From Ornithodoros turicata (Eukaryota; Arthropoda; Arachnida; Ixodida; Argasidae): DNA of 64,000 nucleotides. A program made the position numbers and the translations under genes. The notes beneath the pieces were generated by a model. It was not told where the DNA came from. It searched no databases and saw only the letters and a list, made by a program, of their open reading frames with translations. Each line of letters opens with the position of its first letter. Position 1 is the first letter of the stretch. This document shows, one piece after another, positions 32,301-41,191 of this stretch. The stretch covers positions 101,029,962-101,093,961 of the forward strand of contig NC_088202.1 of assembly GCF_037126465.1 (NCBI RefSeq), read 5' to 3'.

Positions 32301-35300
32301 TAATCAGTCTGTTGCAGTGTATACAATTGCCGTTGTAGTCCGCTGAGGGCCAAGTGACTGCAATGTTCCTTTTGTGTTGAGCGAAGCAACTTTTTACAAT
32401 GGCTTCCTTTATAACCTTGGGATGGGAACTGTGAACATTGAGGAGCTGCTTTGGTTCTTTGTTTTCGTAAGTCCAGCATAGTCCATTGGAGAAGTAGAAC
32501 ATTATGTACAGAAATTTCAACTGTCCGTCCGTCGGTTTTTCCCTGGCGAAAGTCAACTCAGGGGAGGCACCTCTTCTAACTAAAAGTGCTTCATCAGGCT
32601 TGTGGGGCTGCGTGGTAATCACAATTATGTAATCGACATGTCTCTTAACTATCACGGGACAGATCAGGGTAGCAGCCCACTGGCTTACTACGTTACCCAA
32701 CGTTGAAAGGTAGAATTTGCTCAACAGGGGGGACAAGGAAGAACCGATGCAGATTCAGTTATTCTGTGTGTACCGTTTGTCTTCATATTCTATGACTGTA
32801 GAATCCAAGTGCAGTTGTATCACTTGTAACAGGGAGGAAACTGGGAGTCCTGTTCTCGCTTCAAATCTTGTAAGGTCAGACTCTAAAATGGATCTTAGTC
32901 TGATTAACAGCGTGGTAGGTTCAAGAGACACATGTAAGTCCTTAATATTGATGGACAGGGCAGTGACTTTAGCGTCATGCATAGGTATTATTAGATATCG
33001 AAGTTCGTGTGAATTCTTCAAGGAGATCGACATAGGCAAAGCTGCTTGGGAGAGTTTGTCCGCAAGAAAGGTGGATAACAGATGTTGCCACGCGCGTGCC
33101 ATGTCAATTGATTACGACCCTAAACGGATGCTCTCATTGCGGTCTGGAGCATAACCTGGTTTGGATTTCCCATATCGCGTCTCGGGTCTCAGACCGTTTA
33201 CGTTGGACACTGCTGTCCAGGCAGGTGTTGCTTGAGGCCAGCAGCTTATCTGCGTTCCTCATAGCCAACTGCACGCCCAACGCCATATCAAGCGCCTTTT
33301 ACAGAGTCAAGCTCTTTGGCTTGGCCAGTGGGATGCGTAGGACTCCGAGCTCGTCTACATTCTCCATTGTCAACACCACGGTCAACGCCATGTCAAGCAC
33401 CTCTTTCAGCATTTTTAAGCATTGTCAGTAGGAACCGCTGGACGTCTAGGTGATCCGCGTTTCTCGTTGACAACTCCGCGGCCAATATCGTCTCAATTGT
33501 GTCTTTCGGCGCGAAGCTTTTTGGCGTGGCCAGTGGGATCCGTTAAATCTTTAGATAAATCTTTAAATCTTTTAGATAGCCAGTGGAATCTGTTGGGCTC
33601 CCAGCCTGGATTCTCCATTGCCAACTCCGCGGCAACTCCCAACATTAGGGAAATGGTTCTCACGTAGCAGAACGTAGCACAATTCCGAAAGGTAGCGTAG
33701 ACGTCCAACCTTTCCCAAAACATATCGTTTCAGTATTTCTGATTGTAAAGATTTGTACACAAACAAAATTCTTACCGACGTAATGTAGCTATCATCAGCA
33801 CCAGCTTCGGTGCTGCTTTCTCTTGTGGGTCGCTGCCACCGTCTTTCACCAGCACCCGCACAGTTCTCATTCAGACGAAACGTTATGGTAATTCACGAGT
33901 ATCGCTAATCGACTATCGGCCGATAACACTAGCGAATGTGGACTAGAAAATTCTTGCGAAAATACTGGATAATCGCTTCCAAGAGCTAGTACCGTATGTT
34001 GTTGGAAAGCATCAAACGTGTGGTATTCGCAGCCGTACCATTTTCACAAATGTACATGTGGCGCGATCGCTTCTGGAATGTTGTAGTTTCTTCGGATTGA
34101 GAACTGCTTTAAGTCAACTGGATCTAGAAAAGGCATTTCACAGAGTCAGCCATGCATTCCTTTCCCTCGCGACCGTGCCACGTGAAGGTAGGAGTATGGA
34201 GGAAGGTAGGAGTATGCCACATGTTCGAGTATTCCGACGGCACACATTGAGGTCAAGGTTCTTGCATACGCCTTCGACGAATGCTGTTTTCGCTGGGTGA
34301 TTTTTACTCTGCACGTCGTGTGAGGGGACATCGCATAAGTGACTGTGTGGATACCTAGCAGATAATAAGGAACATAGGTCCGTGCTGTGCACCTGCCAGG
34401 TAACAATTGGCCGGCGCGTTTATTGCGTCGTCGTCATCATGATTGCGTCCACAGAGGGCGCTACAGGGCTCCCCCCTCTAGAGCGTCGTCCGGCTGGAGA
34501 CGGTCGGAAGAGAGAGACCATGTCACAGTCCTTCGGCCTGTGTGGGCTACGGGCTTCAGTGTGGCTGAATAGGCGGGAAGGTCCAAGTAGGTGTTAAAGG
34601 GGATGACGGAGGAGACGTACGCTGGCTTCACGCGATCCAGGGCTACCGTGTCGTGTTTGCCACCGAGGTCGACGACGACGGTCTTTGAGGTGCGGGAGAG
34701 CACAGGGTACGGTCCGGAGTAGTGTGGCGTAAGGGGTGGCTTGGCGCGGTCGGTTCTGATGAACACGTGCGAAGCGTTCTTGAGGTCCTGGCTGACGAAG
34801 ACGGTTCGCCGCGTCGGCATGCGCGGCGCAACGGGGGTGATGGAGCGGAACAAGTCATGGAGCTTGTCGATGTACGCGGTCTGGGATGGATGGGGCTCGG
34901 CGGGGCTGGGGGTGAGAAAATCACCTGGGAGCCGGATCGGGGAGCCGTACACCAACTCTGCTGAACTGCAGCTAAGGTCTTCCTTGACGGAGGATCTGAT
35001 GCCCAGCAGCGCGAAGGGAAGGTGTTGGCTCCAGTGCGCAGGGTTATCGTGAGCAGTGAGTGCGACCTTCAGCTGACGGTGTAGTCGCTCGACTAGCCCA
35101 TTCGCCGCGGGGTGATAGGCAGTCGTGTGGATATGGCGAGTTCCGAGTAGCTGCGTAAGGGCAGTGAACAGTGAGCACTGAAACTGCCGTCCGCGGTCGG
35201 TGGTCACGATGGAGGGGCATCCGAACCGCGCGATCCATGATGCGACAAAAGCTTCAGCGACTGATTGAGCGGTGATGTCGGTCAGCGGGACTGCTTCGGG

Positions 35301-37845
35301 CCACCTCGTAAATCGATCGATACAGGTTAGAATGTACCGGTGACCTTGAGATGGTGGCAGGGGACCGACGATGTCCACATGCACATGGTCAAATCGGGCG
35401 CGAGGGGGCAGGAACGGTTGAAGTGGAGTTCGAGTGTGGCGGCCGACCTTCGCGCGCTGACAAGGGATGCAGGTCTTGACCCAGCGTTGGACATCCTTGT
35501 TCATGCGCGGCCAGGCGTAGCATTGTGTCAGGAGCTTTTGAGTCGCGCGCACTCCAGGATGGGAAAGGCCGTGGGTCGAGTCGAAGATAGGCCGGCGCAA
35601 CGTGACGGGAATGAACGGTCGATTAACGCCTGTGCTGGTATCGCAAATGACAGTCGTCGGTGTGGCCGGGATAGGGACTTCGCGCAGCACCAGTGACGTG
35701 TCTTGCGTGGCTAGCAGTTGTTGGAGTTCGGAGTCGGCAGCTTGCGCCGCTGCGATGTCCTCGAGACCGACGGTGCATGGCGTAGAAATGGAATCAATGC
35801 GAGAGAGGGCGTCCGCGGCACTGTTGTCCACACCGTGCACATGACGTATGTCCGTCGTGAATTCCGAAATGTACGCCAGATGCCGTACTTCGCGGGCGAG
35901 GTAGTCGGTGCGGTTGGTACGAAAGACGAATGCGAGGGGCTTATGATCGGTTAAAACATGAAATGTGCGGCCTTCCAGGAAGTACCGGAAATGACGGACT
36001 GCTGCGTAGATGGCCAAAAGCTCGCGACCAAAGACACTGTAGCGAGTTTGCGTGTCGTTTAGTCGGTGCGAAAAGAACGCCACAGGGTACCAGGCGTCGT
36101 CGATATGCTGCTGCAAAACTGCGCCCACAGCGGTGCTAGACGCATCTACCATGAGACGGCTTGGGGCGTCGTGCCGGGGGTGGACTAGCATAGCAGCGTC
36201 CGCTAGGGCCTGCTTGATATTCGCAAAGGCGGCGTCAGCGGACTGCGACCAAGGGACGCTTGACGATGGCTTCGGGTTGTTGCGGAGCATGTCCGTGAGT
36301 GGCTGAATGATGGCGGCACATTTAGCAATGAACCGACGGTGAAAGTTCAAAGTTCATGTGATTAACATCCTTCGGGCTGGACCCGTTGTTTACCGAGGCA
36401 GTTTTGTGTTGTGCTCCCCTTTGTATTGTTCCCCCCCCCCCTTCCTCTTGGGTGGTGTTGTATGCTGGATGCTTGTTTTCAGATTGTCGCTGAACACTAT
36501 TGCTATAATGTACACGGTGTACATACCTATTGCCCTTGGTGGCTCAGTTGCTAGGGTGTTCGCCTACTGGTCCCAAGGTCGCGGGTTGGAAACCCGGTCG
36601 AGGACGCCATTAAGTTCGTGGTAGGGTACAAGTTGCTTAGACACGCCGGCTTCCGCGGGGGACGTTAATACGGTGCGCCGTGTGTTGAGGTTTCAGTGTA
36701 CGTAAAAGCACCCCTAGGTGGGCAAAATTAATCGACAAGTCGACTACTCTGGTGTAGCTCATGATGACAGTTGTCTCGCGATGCAAAGCCACGAATTATT
36801 ATTAGTTAACATCAGTGAATCTGAAAGTAATTGAAGCAGGCTTTATAGCCTGAAGCTATGAATCATGAGGATATGTGAAAGAAATATGTACAAACCTGTT
36901 TGCTTTTCAGTGAGACCTGCGATAGCACTGGCACACGACCTCCACAAGCGTTCCACGAAGACATCTGACCCAGAAGAAAGCACGAAAGGCTCACGTGATC
37001 TCAATATGAACCTTCGTGGTGTCGTATGTGGTGTGGGTCTCTACAGCCCGCTCCTGGATCAAGTTGACATAACCAAGTACTTTTATCACATGGGTCTACT
37101 TGACCACAACAGTTATAATTATGTCACGAAGGTGATCAATGATGCTGCACAACTTATTAACTCTGACATTCCTACTCTACGTTTAGTAGCGCTAAAGAAA
37201 CTTGTGGACCTGTTACCAGTTCTAGAAATGTTCACGGGCATCTCATACGATGGAAACATTTTACAGGCCAATGAACCTCATGAACAAAAACAGTTTAAGG
37301 CGAAAGCTTTAACTGAGAAATTTAAGAGAGGCTTTCACGTAGGATTAAATGCAACATTTAGTGTATCCCCTGTACGTGCTCACCTAGCAGAAGACTTTTT
37401 TTTCGATATATCGACTATGCTAATTGAGCTTCTAAACAGTGACTACAAGTTTCTTGTCTATGTAGGGCAGTTAGACCGGACTTTTGCACCTGCGAGCACG
37501 GAGAGAATATTTAAAAACCTAAAGTGGAAACATATTGATGCATTTCGGACTGCTTTGAGAAGCTTTTGGCACCTCGATGACGAGGACGAAGGGTCCAGTT
37601 TTGCTGGTTACATGTGGGATATCTACAATTTAAAGTATGTCCTCATGACGGGCGTGGGACACTATCCGGGGTTTGATCGACCACAGGCATTCTACCAACT
37701 AATGCGAAAATTTATTTTCGGCAAAGAGTTTTCCACAAAACAGCCTTTCGCCGAACTACTTACGCCGGCAGAAAACGGGGCTTCTGCCGAGGGCGGACGC
37801 CCAGCTGATCCTACAGACGTAGATAATGTGCCTCGTGAGCTGTGA
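20091..37845 (+). CDS. Serine carboxypeptidase (S10, vitellogenic/CPVL-like) unit 2, triad intact, leader exon not found
   Basis: Exons 20091-20325, 26012-26342 and 36911-37845 join in frame with GT-AG borders and the same phases as unit 1. Landmarks: [10 protein letters not shown] near the N-terminus (the S10 'EPLFLTPYI' region), [31 protein letters not shown], the nucleophile motif IAGESYG (Ser about 209), LVYVGQLD (Asp about 400) and [11 protein letters not shown] (His about 462), numbering with a 68-base leader. All three catalytic residues are present, so it should be an active carboxypeptidase removing C-terminal residues in the secretory or lysosomal route. The 671 bases between unit 1's stop and exon 20091 hold no convincing signal-peptide exon. 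The exon at 4106-4173 would fit in phase. Confidence 0.85.
20630..21439. mobile_element. 810-base near-perfect palindrome, nested, TA-flanked
   Basis: Arms of about 365 bases begin CAGGGTGTCCCACTGAAAAA and end in the inverse, with a loop of about 75 bases near 21000-21075. TA at 20628-20629 and 21440-21441. It lies in intron 2 of unit 2 inside the left arm of another palindrome. Confidence 0.85.
21690..21895 (+). repeat. SINE body fragment
   Basis: CTGGGTTTTCCTCAGACACT, CCGGCACAGTTCC and GGCCGACTACGGCAAGC match the body at 31399-31558. It ends in CCATCACCACAACC. The tRNA head is not clear. Confidence 0.6.
22411..22826. mobile_element. hAT MITE with 8-bp duplication GTTTCGCT
   Basis: The element is 22419-22818 (400 bases), with ends TAGGGTTGCCACC and GGTGGCAATCCTA. 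GTTTCGCT repeats at 22411-22418 and 22819-22826. It contains a (GA)n run near 22535 and repeated ACCGGC words. Confidence 0.85.
22861..23741. mobile_element. 881-base long-palindrome element, TA-flanked
   Basis: Ends CAGGGTGTCCACGCTAAGTG and the inverse, TA at 22859-22860 and 23742-23743. Arms of about 400 bases face a loop near 23250-23330. The same family recurs at 38962-41190. Frames inside it are conserved between copies only because the DNA is. Confidence 0.9.
23980..24151 (+). repeat. tRNA-derived SINE with clear A and B boxes
   Basis: The head GCGGCATGGCCCAGTGGGTTA resembles an A box and GTGGGTTCGAATCC (24047-24060) is a B box. The body has TCTGGGTTTTCCGGCAGAC and ATGTCGGCACCGTTC. The head-body plan identifies a pol III SINE rather than a functional tRNA gene. 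Confidence 0.8.
24154..24987. mobile_element. TIR element 'CTCTTAgAAATGAACTTCACC' with internal palindrome and CCTTTGGAC-rich core
   Basis: The left end (24154-24198) and right end (24912-24946 plus CTTTAAGAG at 24978) are inverted copies over about 36 bases, GAACTT.ACC.CATAGCA.GCTCCTAGCCAACC. A 90-base palindrome with GGCGTACGCC arms lies at 24231-24321. From 24410 to 24900 the core is a degenerate mix of TCCTTTGGAC and GTCCAAAAGATGTCAATAG words on both strands. Confidence 0.7.
25387..25622. repeat. Dispersed TIR repeat 'GCAGTGGTTCATCC', copy B
   Basis: The left end GCAGTGATTCATCCCGAC and right end CTTGGGATTTTGGATAAGC are degenerate inverted copies. The middle shares AGTTTGGCGACACCCC and GACATGTCGGTAATGA with copies A and C. 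Confidence 0.6.
26012..26342 (+). CDS. Carboxypeptidase unit 2, exon 3 (WLQGGPG and GESYG)
   Basis: Acceptor CTGTAACAG|AATC, donor TACGGAG|GTAAGA. The nucleophile serine codon TCC is close to the exon end, as in unit 1. Confidence 0.92.
26464..26618 (-). other. Coding-like minus-strand segment with a consensus splice donor
   Basis: ATG at 26618 opens 51 codons ([18 protein letters not shown]...) that end at TTG|GTAAGT, a near-perfect donor. The composition is protein-like ([17 protein letters not shown]). No family recognised and no partner exon found. It lies antisense in intron 3 of unit 2 and may be transposon-derived. Confidence 0.3.
27105..27240. repeat. Short hairpin element
   Basis: TATCGCCTTTACGTACGTAA...GATAGCGTTGATGGTT is mirrored by AACCACCAACGCTATC...TTACGTACGCTATCACC. 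Arms are about 50 bases. No coding content. Confidence 0.65.
28152..29073. mobile_element. CACTA (EnSpm)-like non-autonomous element with subterminal GGTATAAA repeats
   Basis: TIRs CACTGTTAGAA and TTCTAACAGTG, flanked by TA. Eight or so GGTATA(AA) or TTTATACC words crowd 28160-28325, and a similar number lie at 28865-29060. The middle has none. CACT termini with subterminal short repeats (transposase-binding sites) are characteristic of CACTA elements. No transposase is present. Confidence 0.65.
29875..30100 (+). repeat. 68-bp tandem duplication within a small repeat
   Basis: ATGCCAGTTAAAATTACTGG at 29880 recurs at 29948. The block ends ACTGTGAAATTTTTTACAGTGTA, a probable terminus, followed by (CT)n. 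Confidence 0.55.
30200..31010 (-). pseudogene. I-clade-like LINE 3' fragment (RNase H end, Cys-His motif, polypyrimidine tail)
   Basis: Minus-strand translation gives [10 protein letters not shown] (end of RNase H) near 30940, then a frame 30783-30436 with [20 protein letters not shown] and [17 protein letters not shown], matching the C-terminus of the 57.4 kb copy. The next 200 bases are almost pure pyrimidine on the coding strand, ending near TAATAATCATATACCCCC. Confidence 0.75.
31030..31398 (-). pseudogene. Ty3/gypsy reverse transcriptase fragment
   Basis: Minus strand: [20 protein letters not shown] (31375 on) and [17 protein letters not shown] (31150 on), typical gypsy RT blocks. The catalytic box reads FLVDI where gypsy has Y/F-x-DD. 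A SINE body is inserted upstream at 31399. Confidence 0.6.
31389..31568 (+). mobile_element. Headless SINE insertion with 10-bp duplication TCTTGAAGAG
   Basis: The inserted body is 31399-31558, flanked by TCTTGAAGAG at 31389-31398 and 31559-31568. The body begins TTTTTTCCTGGGTTTTCC and ends in CCATCACCACCACCACCA. The tRNA-like head is missing, although duplication shows a complete integration event. Confidence 0.8.
31841..33110 (-). pseudogene. Penelope-like element: reverse transcriptase and GIY-YIG endonuclease remnant
   Basis: Frames 33102-32755 and 32736-32272 on the minus strand give [11 protein letters not shown] then [16 protein letters not shown], the Penelope 'Y.Q..G.CIGS..AP.L' block. 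[10 protein letters not shown] stands where RYVDDYIVI is expected. [14 protein letters not shown] and [13 protein letters not shown] follow. Past 32228 come [24 protein letters not shown] and [13 protein letters not shown], ending at a stop at 31841-31843; these match the GIY-YIG endonuclease C-terminus. At least two frame breaks; dead copy. Confidence 0.75.
33160..33665 (+). repeat. Degenerate tandem array, period about 105 bases
   Basis: CTCCATTGCCAACTCCGCGG-type segments recur near 33255, 33362, 33463 and 33613, and GGCTTGGCCAGTGGGAT recurs near 33318 and 33523. Four to five diverged units. Confidence 0.6.
33880..34180 (+). pseudogene. LINE reverse transcriptase fragment (L1/Tx-like)
   Basis: Translation gives [12 protein letters not shown], a stop, [36 protein letters not shown] and [16 protein letters not shown], the fingers and palm A blocks of a non-LTR RT of a different type from the I-clade copies. 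Clade call is tentative. Confidence 0.55.
34370..34470 (-). repeat. Polypurine tract and start of the 3' LTR of the 34-36 kb gypsy
   Basis: On the minus strand GGAGGGGGGAG sits right after the pol stop, then TGTAGCGCCCTCTG, and AATAAA near 34425. The LTR's far end is not identified. Confidence 0.45.
34461..36350 (-). CDS. Ty3/gypsy pol, RNase H and integrase part, open frame, 5' truncated
   Basis: A 629-codon minus-strand frame starts in the RT thumb (NFHRRF), then RNase H ([36 protein letters not shown]), and the integrase zinc finger with the H-H-C-C pattern ([15 protein letters not shown]...CIPCQRAK). The integrase core follows with Asp in [10 protein letters not shown], Asp in VTTDRGRQF and Glu in [18 protein letters not shown] near the C-terminus is the usual gypsy tail. 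All catalytic residues are present and no stop interrupts it, yet gag, protease and RT palm are absent, since the element ends abruptly near 36355. Likely a truncated but young copy. Confidence 0.9.
   Translation of the reverse strand: MNFHRRFIAKCAAIIQPLTDMLRNNPKPSSSVPWSQSADAAFANIKQALADAAMLVHPRHDAPSRLMVDASSTAVGAVLQQHIDDAWYPVAFFSHRLNDTQTRYSVFGRELLAIYAAVRHFRYFLEGRTFHVLTDHKPLAFVFRTNRTDYLAREVRHLAYISEFTTDIRHVHGVDNSAADALSRIDSISTPCTVGLEDIAAAQAADSELQQLLATQDTSLVLREVPIPATPTTVICDTSTGVNRPFIPVTLRRPIFDSTHGLSHPGVRATQKLLTQCYAWPRMNKDVQRWVKTCIPCQRAKVGRHTRTPLQPFLPPRARFDHVHVDIVGPLPPSQGHRYILTCIDRFTRWPEAVPLTDITAQSVAEAFVASWIARFGCPSIVTTDRGRQFQCSLFTALTQLLGTRHIHTTAYHPAANGLVERLHRQLKVALTAHDNPAHWSQHLPFALLGIRSSVKEDLSCSSAELVYGSPIRLPGDFLTPSPAEPHPSQTAYIDKLHDLFRSITPVAPRMPTRRTVFVSQDLKNASHVFIRTDRAKPPLTPHYSGPYPVLSRTSKTVVVDLGGKHDTVALDRVKPAYVSSVIPFNTYLDLPAYSATLKPVAHTGRRTVTWSLSSDRLQPDDALEGGAL
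36532..36800 (+). repeat. tRNA-derived SINE, Ruka-like family
   Basis: TGGTGGCTCAGTTGCTAGGG resembles an A box and GCGGGTTGGAAACCC a B box. The body contains ACAAGTTGCTTAGACACG and CCTAGGTGGGCAAAATTAA. A second copy is at 46688-46940. The plan resembles the tick SINE 'Ruka'; the name is from memory. Confidence 0.7.
36911..37845 (+). CDS. Carboxypeptidase unit 2, exon 4 (Asp and His residues, stop)
   Basis: Acceptor TTGCTTTTCAG|TGAG. It ends in TGA at 37843 with an acidic tail rich in A, E and P ([17 protein letters not shown]) that unit 1 lacks. Confidence 0.92.
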
Positions 37846-37913
37846 CCGTTGACAGATTTAATGAGAAGTGTCTACAACCCGTTTGTAAGAATACACTGCA
37901 CATTGCGGGATCT

Positions 37914-37919
37914 AATAAA
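37914..37919 (+). terminator. Polyadenylation signal of carboxypeptidase unit 2
   Basis: AATAAA 69 bases after the stop codon. Confidence 0.7.
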
Positions 37920-38489
37920 TGTTGTGAACCAGCCGCGTTCTTTGTCAGGTCAGTCATGTAACTCTCATAATAACTAGAAGCCAAGCTGCACAGAAGGGGC
38001 ATCTGTGCAGCACAGCCTCCATGGTACGTATGGTACAACTAACGTCATCGCCCTCCTAAGTTCCGTACGCCTATTTCACTTTTCGCAGTAGAGTTTAACA
38101 CAGTGCAAAACCCATTCCCTAAAGTAAAGGAAGCAATACAAGTACCGTACACTCGATGATAGCACACAAGCTGACACATGGAGCATAAAAGGATTATGTA
38201 AGCAAGCAGGTGTAAATTCGACCTCTTGTCTTCACCCCAAACTCAGGGATATGTTGCCCACATCAAATTGACACATGGAGAGCGCAGGGAAGAGAGAACT
38301 TCGGTGTGATTTTCAAAGCGTATACCCAATACAACTATTGCATCTTATGTGACACTGCATGACTTGGGTTCTGATATCATTGCTGAAGGTATCTCCCCTC
38401 GCCCCCTCACCGTAGTCGAAACAATAAACTACTGCTAGCGTTGCTCAGGACTGTGCTTTACAGCACCTCAATTTCAGATGTACACCACT
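37920..38489. other. Intergenic stretch without recognised feature
   Basis: Downstream of unit 2's polyadenylation signal; no coding or repeat structure noted. Confidence 0.4.
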
Positions 38490-38935
38490 AAATGGCAGCT
38501 ATACCATCTTCTGCAGTGAAACAGTATATGATGCCTCTCTATATGATGGAGAGCCACCATAATAGGACAGCAAAATGCGTGGATGTTGTCGACGACAGCG
38601 TTCGTGTCTGCATTTGTTGTAGCACGGCAAAGCAGGGAATGAATGGTACATCGTCTACAAGAGCGGAATTAGTAGCGTTACAGATGACATGCAGGATGTG
38701 GCCACATGACAATTGCCTGCGCAAGGGATCACATATTACCATTTAAAGGCAGGTTTCCAAGCCCATCATTTTTTTGGGGAAGTGGCTGTATGGCACCAAA
38801 TAGTACGGGACATACACGTAACTGGTGTCGTCCTCTTCGACAGGTGCATCCACACAGGCATAAGCGGTAACGAAGTTGCAGATGAGGCAACGAAACACCT
38901 GGTGACATATTCCATGACAAACGTGAAAAGACACG
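38490..38935 (+). pseudogene. LINE RNase H fragment
   Basis: Broken + strand frames: SSTRAELVALQM (RNase H middle block) near 38660 and HTGISGNEVADEATKHL (C-terminal block) near 38850. It is decayed and of the same general type as the I-clade copies. Confidence 0.5.
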
Positions 38936-39045
38936 TTGAAATCGCTGAGAGGGGACATATACATGGTGTCCCAGCTAAATGCGAACACATTTTTTAAGAA
39001 GCGAGTATATATCACTTTTTCCGAGATGAAATCAATTGCAATATA

Positions 39046-39986
39046 CGAGGGGCGTTCAAGTCAAACCGGGACTTTTAATTTTTGGCAAAAGTAAAATGAA
39101 CTTACAGGCGAGAAATTAGTTTTATTTTTCAACGTAATCTCCAGCTGGCACTAATTCCCTTGTCCCAGCATTTCACGGGGGCTTGGATGCCAGCAGCGTA
39201 GAAATCCTTACCGGCGCGTAGCAGCCATGATCGGACCGCATTCTTGACCTCATCGTCACAGCTGAAGTGGCGGCCCCCGAGGAACGCCTTCAGTGGCCTG
39301 AAGAGCTGGAAGTCCCTGGGGGCGAGGTCTGGACTGTAAAGGGGATGTGACAGCAACTCCTAGCCAAGCTCCTGTAAGGTGCGTGTCGTGAGATGCGCGG
39401 TATGCGGGCGTGCATTGTCCTGTAGGAGGAGGACTCCTTTGGTGATGAGGCCCGGCCGCTTTTGCTTCAGCGCCTTATGCACATTTCTGAGAACCTGGCG
39501 GTAATATGCACTATTGATCGCACTATATGCACCATTGATATCGAGACATGTTATCCGTCGGTCCTTGAGGATCAGGCGCTCCACAAATTGGATGTCCTCA
39601 GGAACTCTGACACTGGACTCTGAGCCGCCCCGGCCGGGATCGTCCTGCACTGATGTATGGCCGTCTCGGAACCGTTTGCACCACTCAAACGCTTTGCTGC
39701 GGCTAAGTGTATCGTGGCCATACTGAGCCTGAAGTCTTCTGTGAATTTCAGATGACTTTACGCCTTCATTCACGAGAAACTTCATGACAATTCGCTGTTC
39801 GATGTGCGCGCTCACCTCGTTGTCGGTCATCTTGTCCAGCACGTGCCTTCTGTTTTGCACAAACTTTGGACCACCACGTGGTGAACGCGGAGGCCTGTCG
39901 CGTGCGAAAATTACGAAAAAGAAGTAGCGCAAGTTATTTGTACACTCAGGAGACAGAAAGTCCCGGTTTGACTTGAACGCCCCTCG
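39046..39986 (-). mobile_element. Internally deleted mariner, copy 1
   Basis: TIRs CGAGGGGCGTTCAAGTCAAA and the inverse, TA at 39044-39045 and 39987-39988, 941 bases. The minus-strand transposase runs MTDNEVSAHIEQRIVMKFLV... to LILKDRRITCLDI, then jumps to INSAYYRQVL, so the block holding the first catalytic Asp (GDE region) is missing. It continues GVLLLQDNARPHTA, an in-frame TAG after LQELG, and SPDLAPRDFQLF. The element is about 350 bases shorter than a full mariner. It cannot encode an active transposase but keeps both ends. Confidence 0.9.
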
Positions 39987-40705
39987 TAGCATACTCCTAA
40001 GGCAATGTTTTAATTAACTTTAAATAATTAACTTTTTAAATATAAAAGCTACGAAGTTGTCCCTATGAGAACATCTGGTCCCTTCGGTCACCTGATACCG
40101 GAGTCGTTAAAATCCGTTCGATAGATCGTCCGCAAAAAAATTCGTGAAGGAACACCATTTTCTCGTTATTTTGTTCATTGTGCATCTTCGGAGACGCGTC
40201 TTTCCTTCACCCTCAATGTGAGAGGGTGAAGGAGCGCAGTGCCGCCTCATGCGTCGAAGATGAGCTTTAACATGCGGAAACAAAACAAAAACAAATGTAT
40301 CGGGTGACTCTATCGGAACTGCCCTTATCTTGGGTTGCATTTTCTGTTTTCTTTTCATCTTTTTCCAGGACGCAAGAGGCGATAGTGTGCTCTTTCACCC
40401 TTTCACATTGGAGGTGAAGGAAAGACGCGTCTGCGAAGACGTGCAATAAACAAAATGCAGAAAAAATGGTGTTCCTTTACGATTTTTTTTCGGACGATCT
40501 ATCGAACGGATTTTTGTTCTGACAACGGCTCCAATGTCAGGTGACCGAACGGACCAGATGTTCTCATTGGGACAACTTCGTAGCTTTTATAATTAAAAAG
40601 TTAATTATTGAAATCTAATTAAGACATTGCATTAGGAGTTTGCTGATGCCCTCCTAAGGAGTGCCCTTCAGCATATACTATATTGCAATTGATTTCATCT
40701 CGGAA

Positions 40706-41147
40706 AAAGTGATCAGTGGCGTAGCCACGGGGGGGCTAGGGGGGGCTCGAGCCCCCACTACCTGCCCGGACCGACCCACACAAATCGTGCAAATCCGAGG
40801 ATAACATAATATATGGGGGGGGGGGGGGGACCAGTGTGACGATCGCGAAAGTTCTCTCAGTTCATGGCGACTATCTAAGAAGCACTCTTGAATGGTTTTC
40901 AAAGTATGAGCTTTTCAAAATACTTCCAATCTCGTGACACCACCTCATTGGTCATGACAGCTTATACATGTAGCCGTATTGTGAACGTCCAAATAAACTA
41001 TTTTCGTTCCCTTTTTTTCATCCTCAGTTTGCAGTGTGCACAAGTATGTGTATGTTGTCGCACACAGGATCAGCAGGGGGGGGGGGGGCGAGTTTTCGTA
41101 TCGAGCCCCCCCTACCTTGGAGGTCTGGCTACGCCACTGAAAGTGAT
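40706..41147. mobile_element. hAT MITE with 8-bp duplication AAAGTGAT
   Basis: The element is 40714-41139 (426 bases), with ends CAGTGGCGTAGCCA and TGGCTACGCCACTG, a classic hAT terminus. AAAGTGAT lies at 40706-40713 and 41140-41147. It contains long G runs near both ends. Confidence 0.92.
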
Positions 41148-41191
41148 GTATATTTTTAAAAATATGTTCGCATTAAGCTGGGACCCTCTGT

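Larger units (their letters stand above)
38962..41190. mobile_element. Second copy of the 881-base palindrome family, with two later insertions
   Basis: Ends CATGGTGTCCCAGCT and AGCTGGGACCCTCTG, flanked by TA. Blocks shared with 22861-23741 include GAGATGAAATCAATTGCAAT and ATCCGTTCGATAGATCG. A deleted mariner (39046-39986) and a hAT MITE (40714-41139) interrupt the two arms. Confidence 0.85.
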
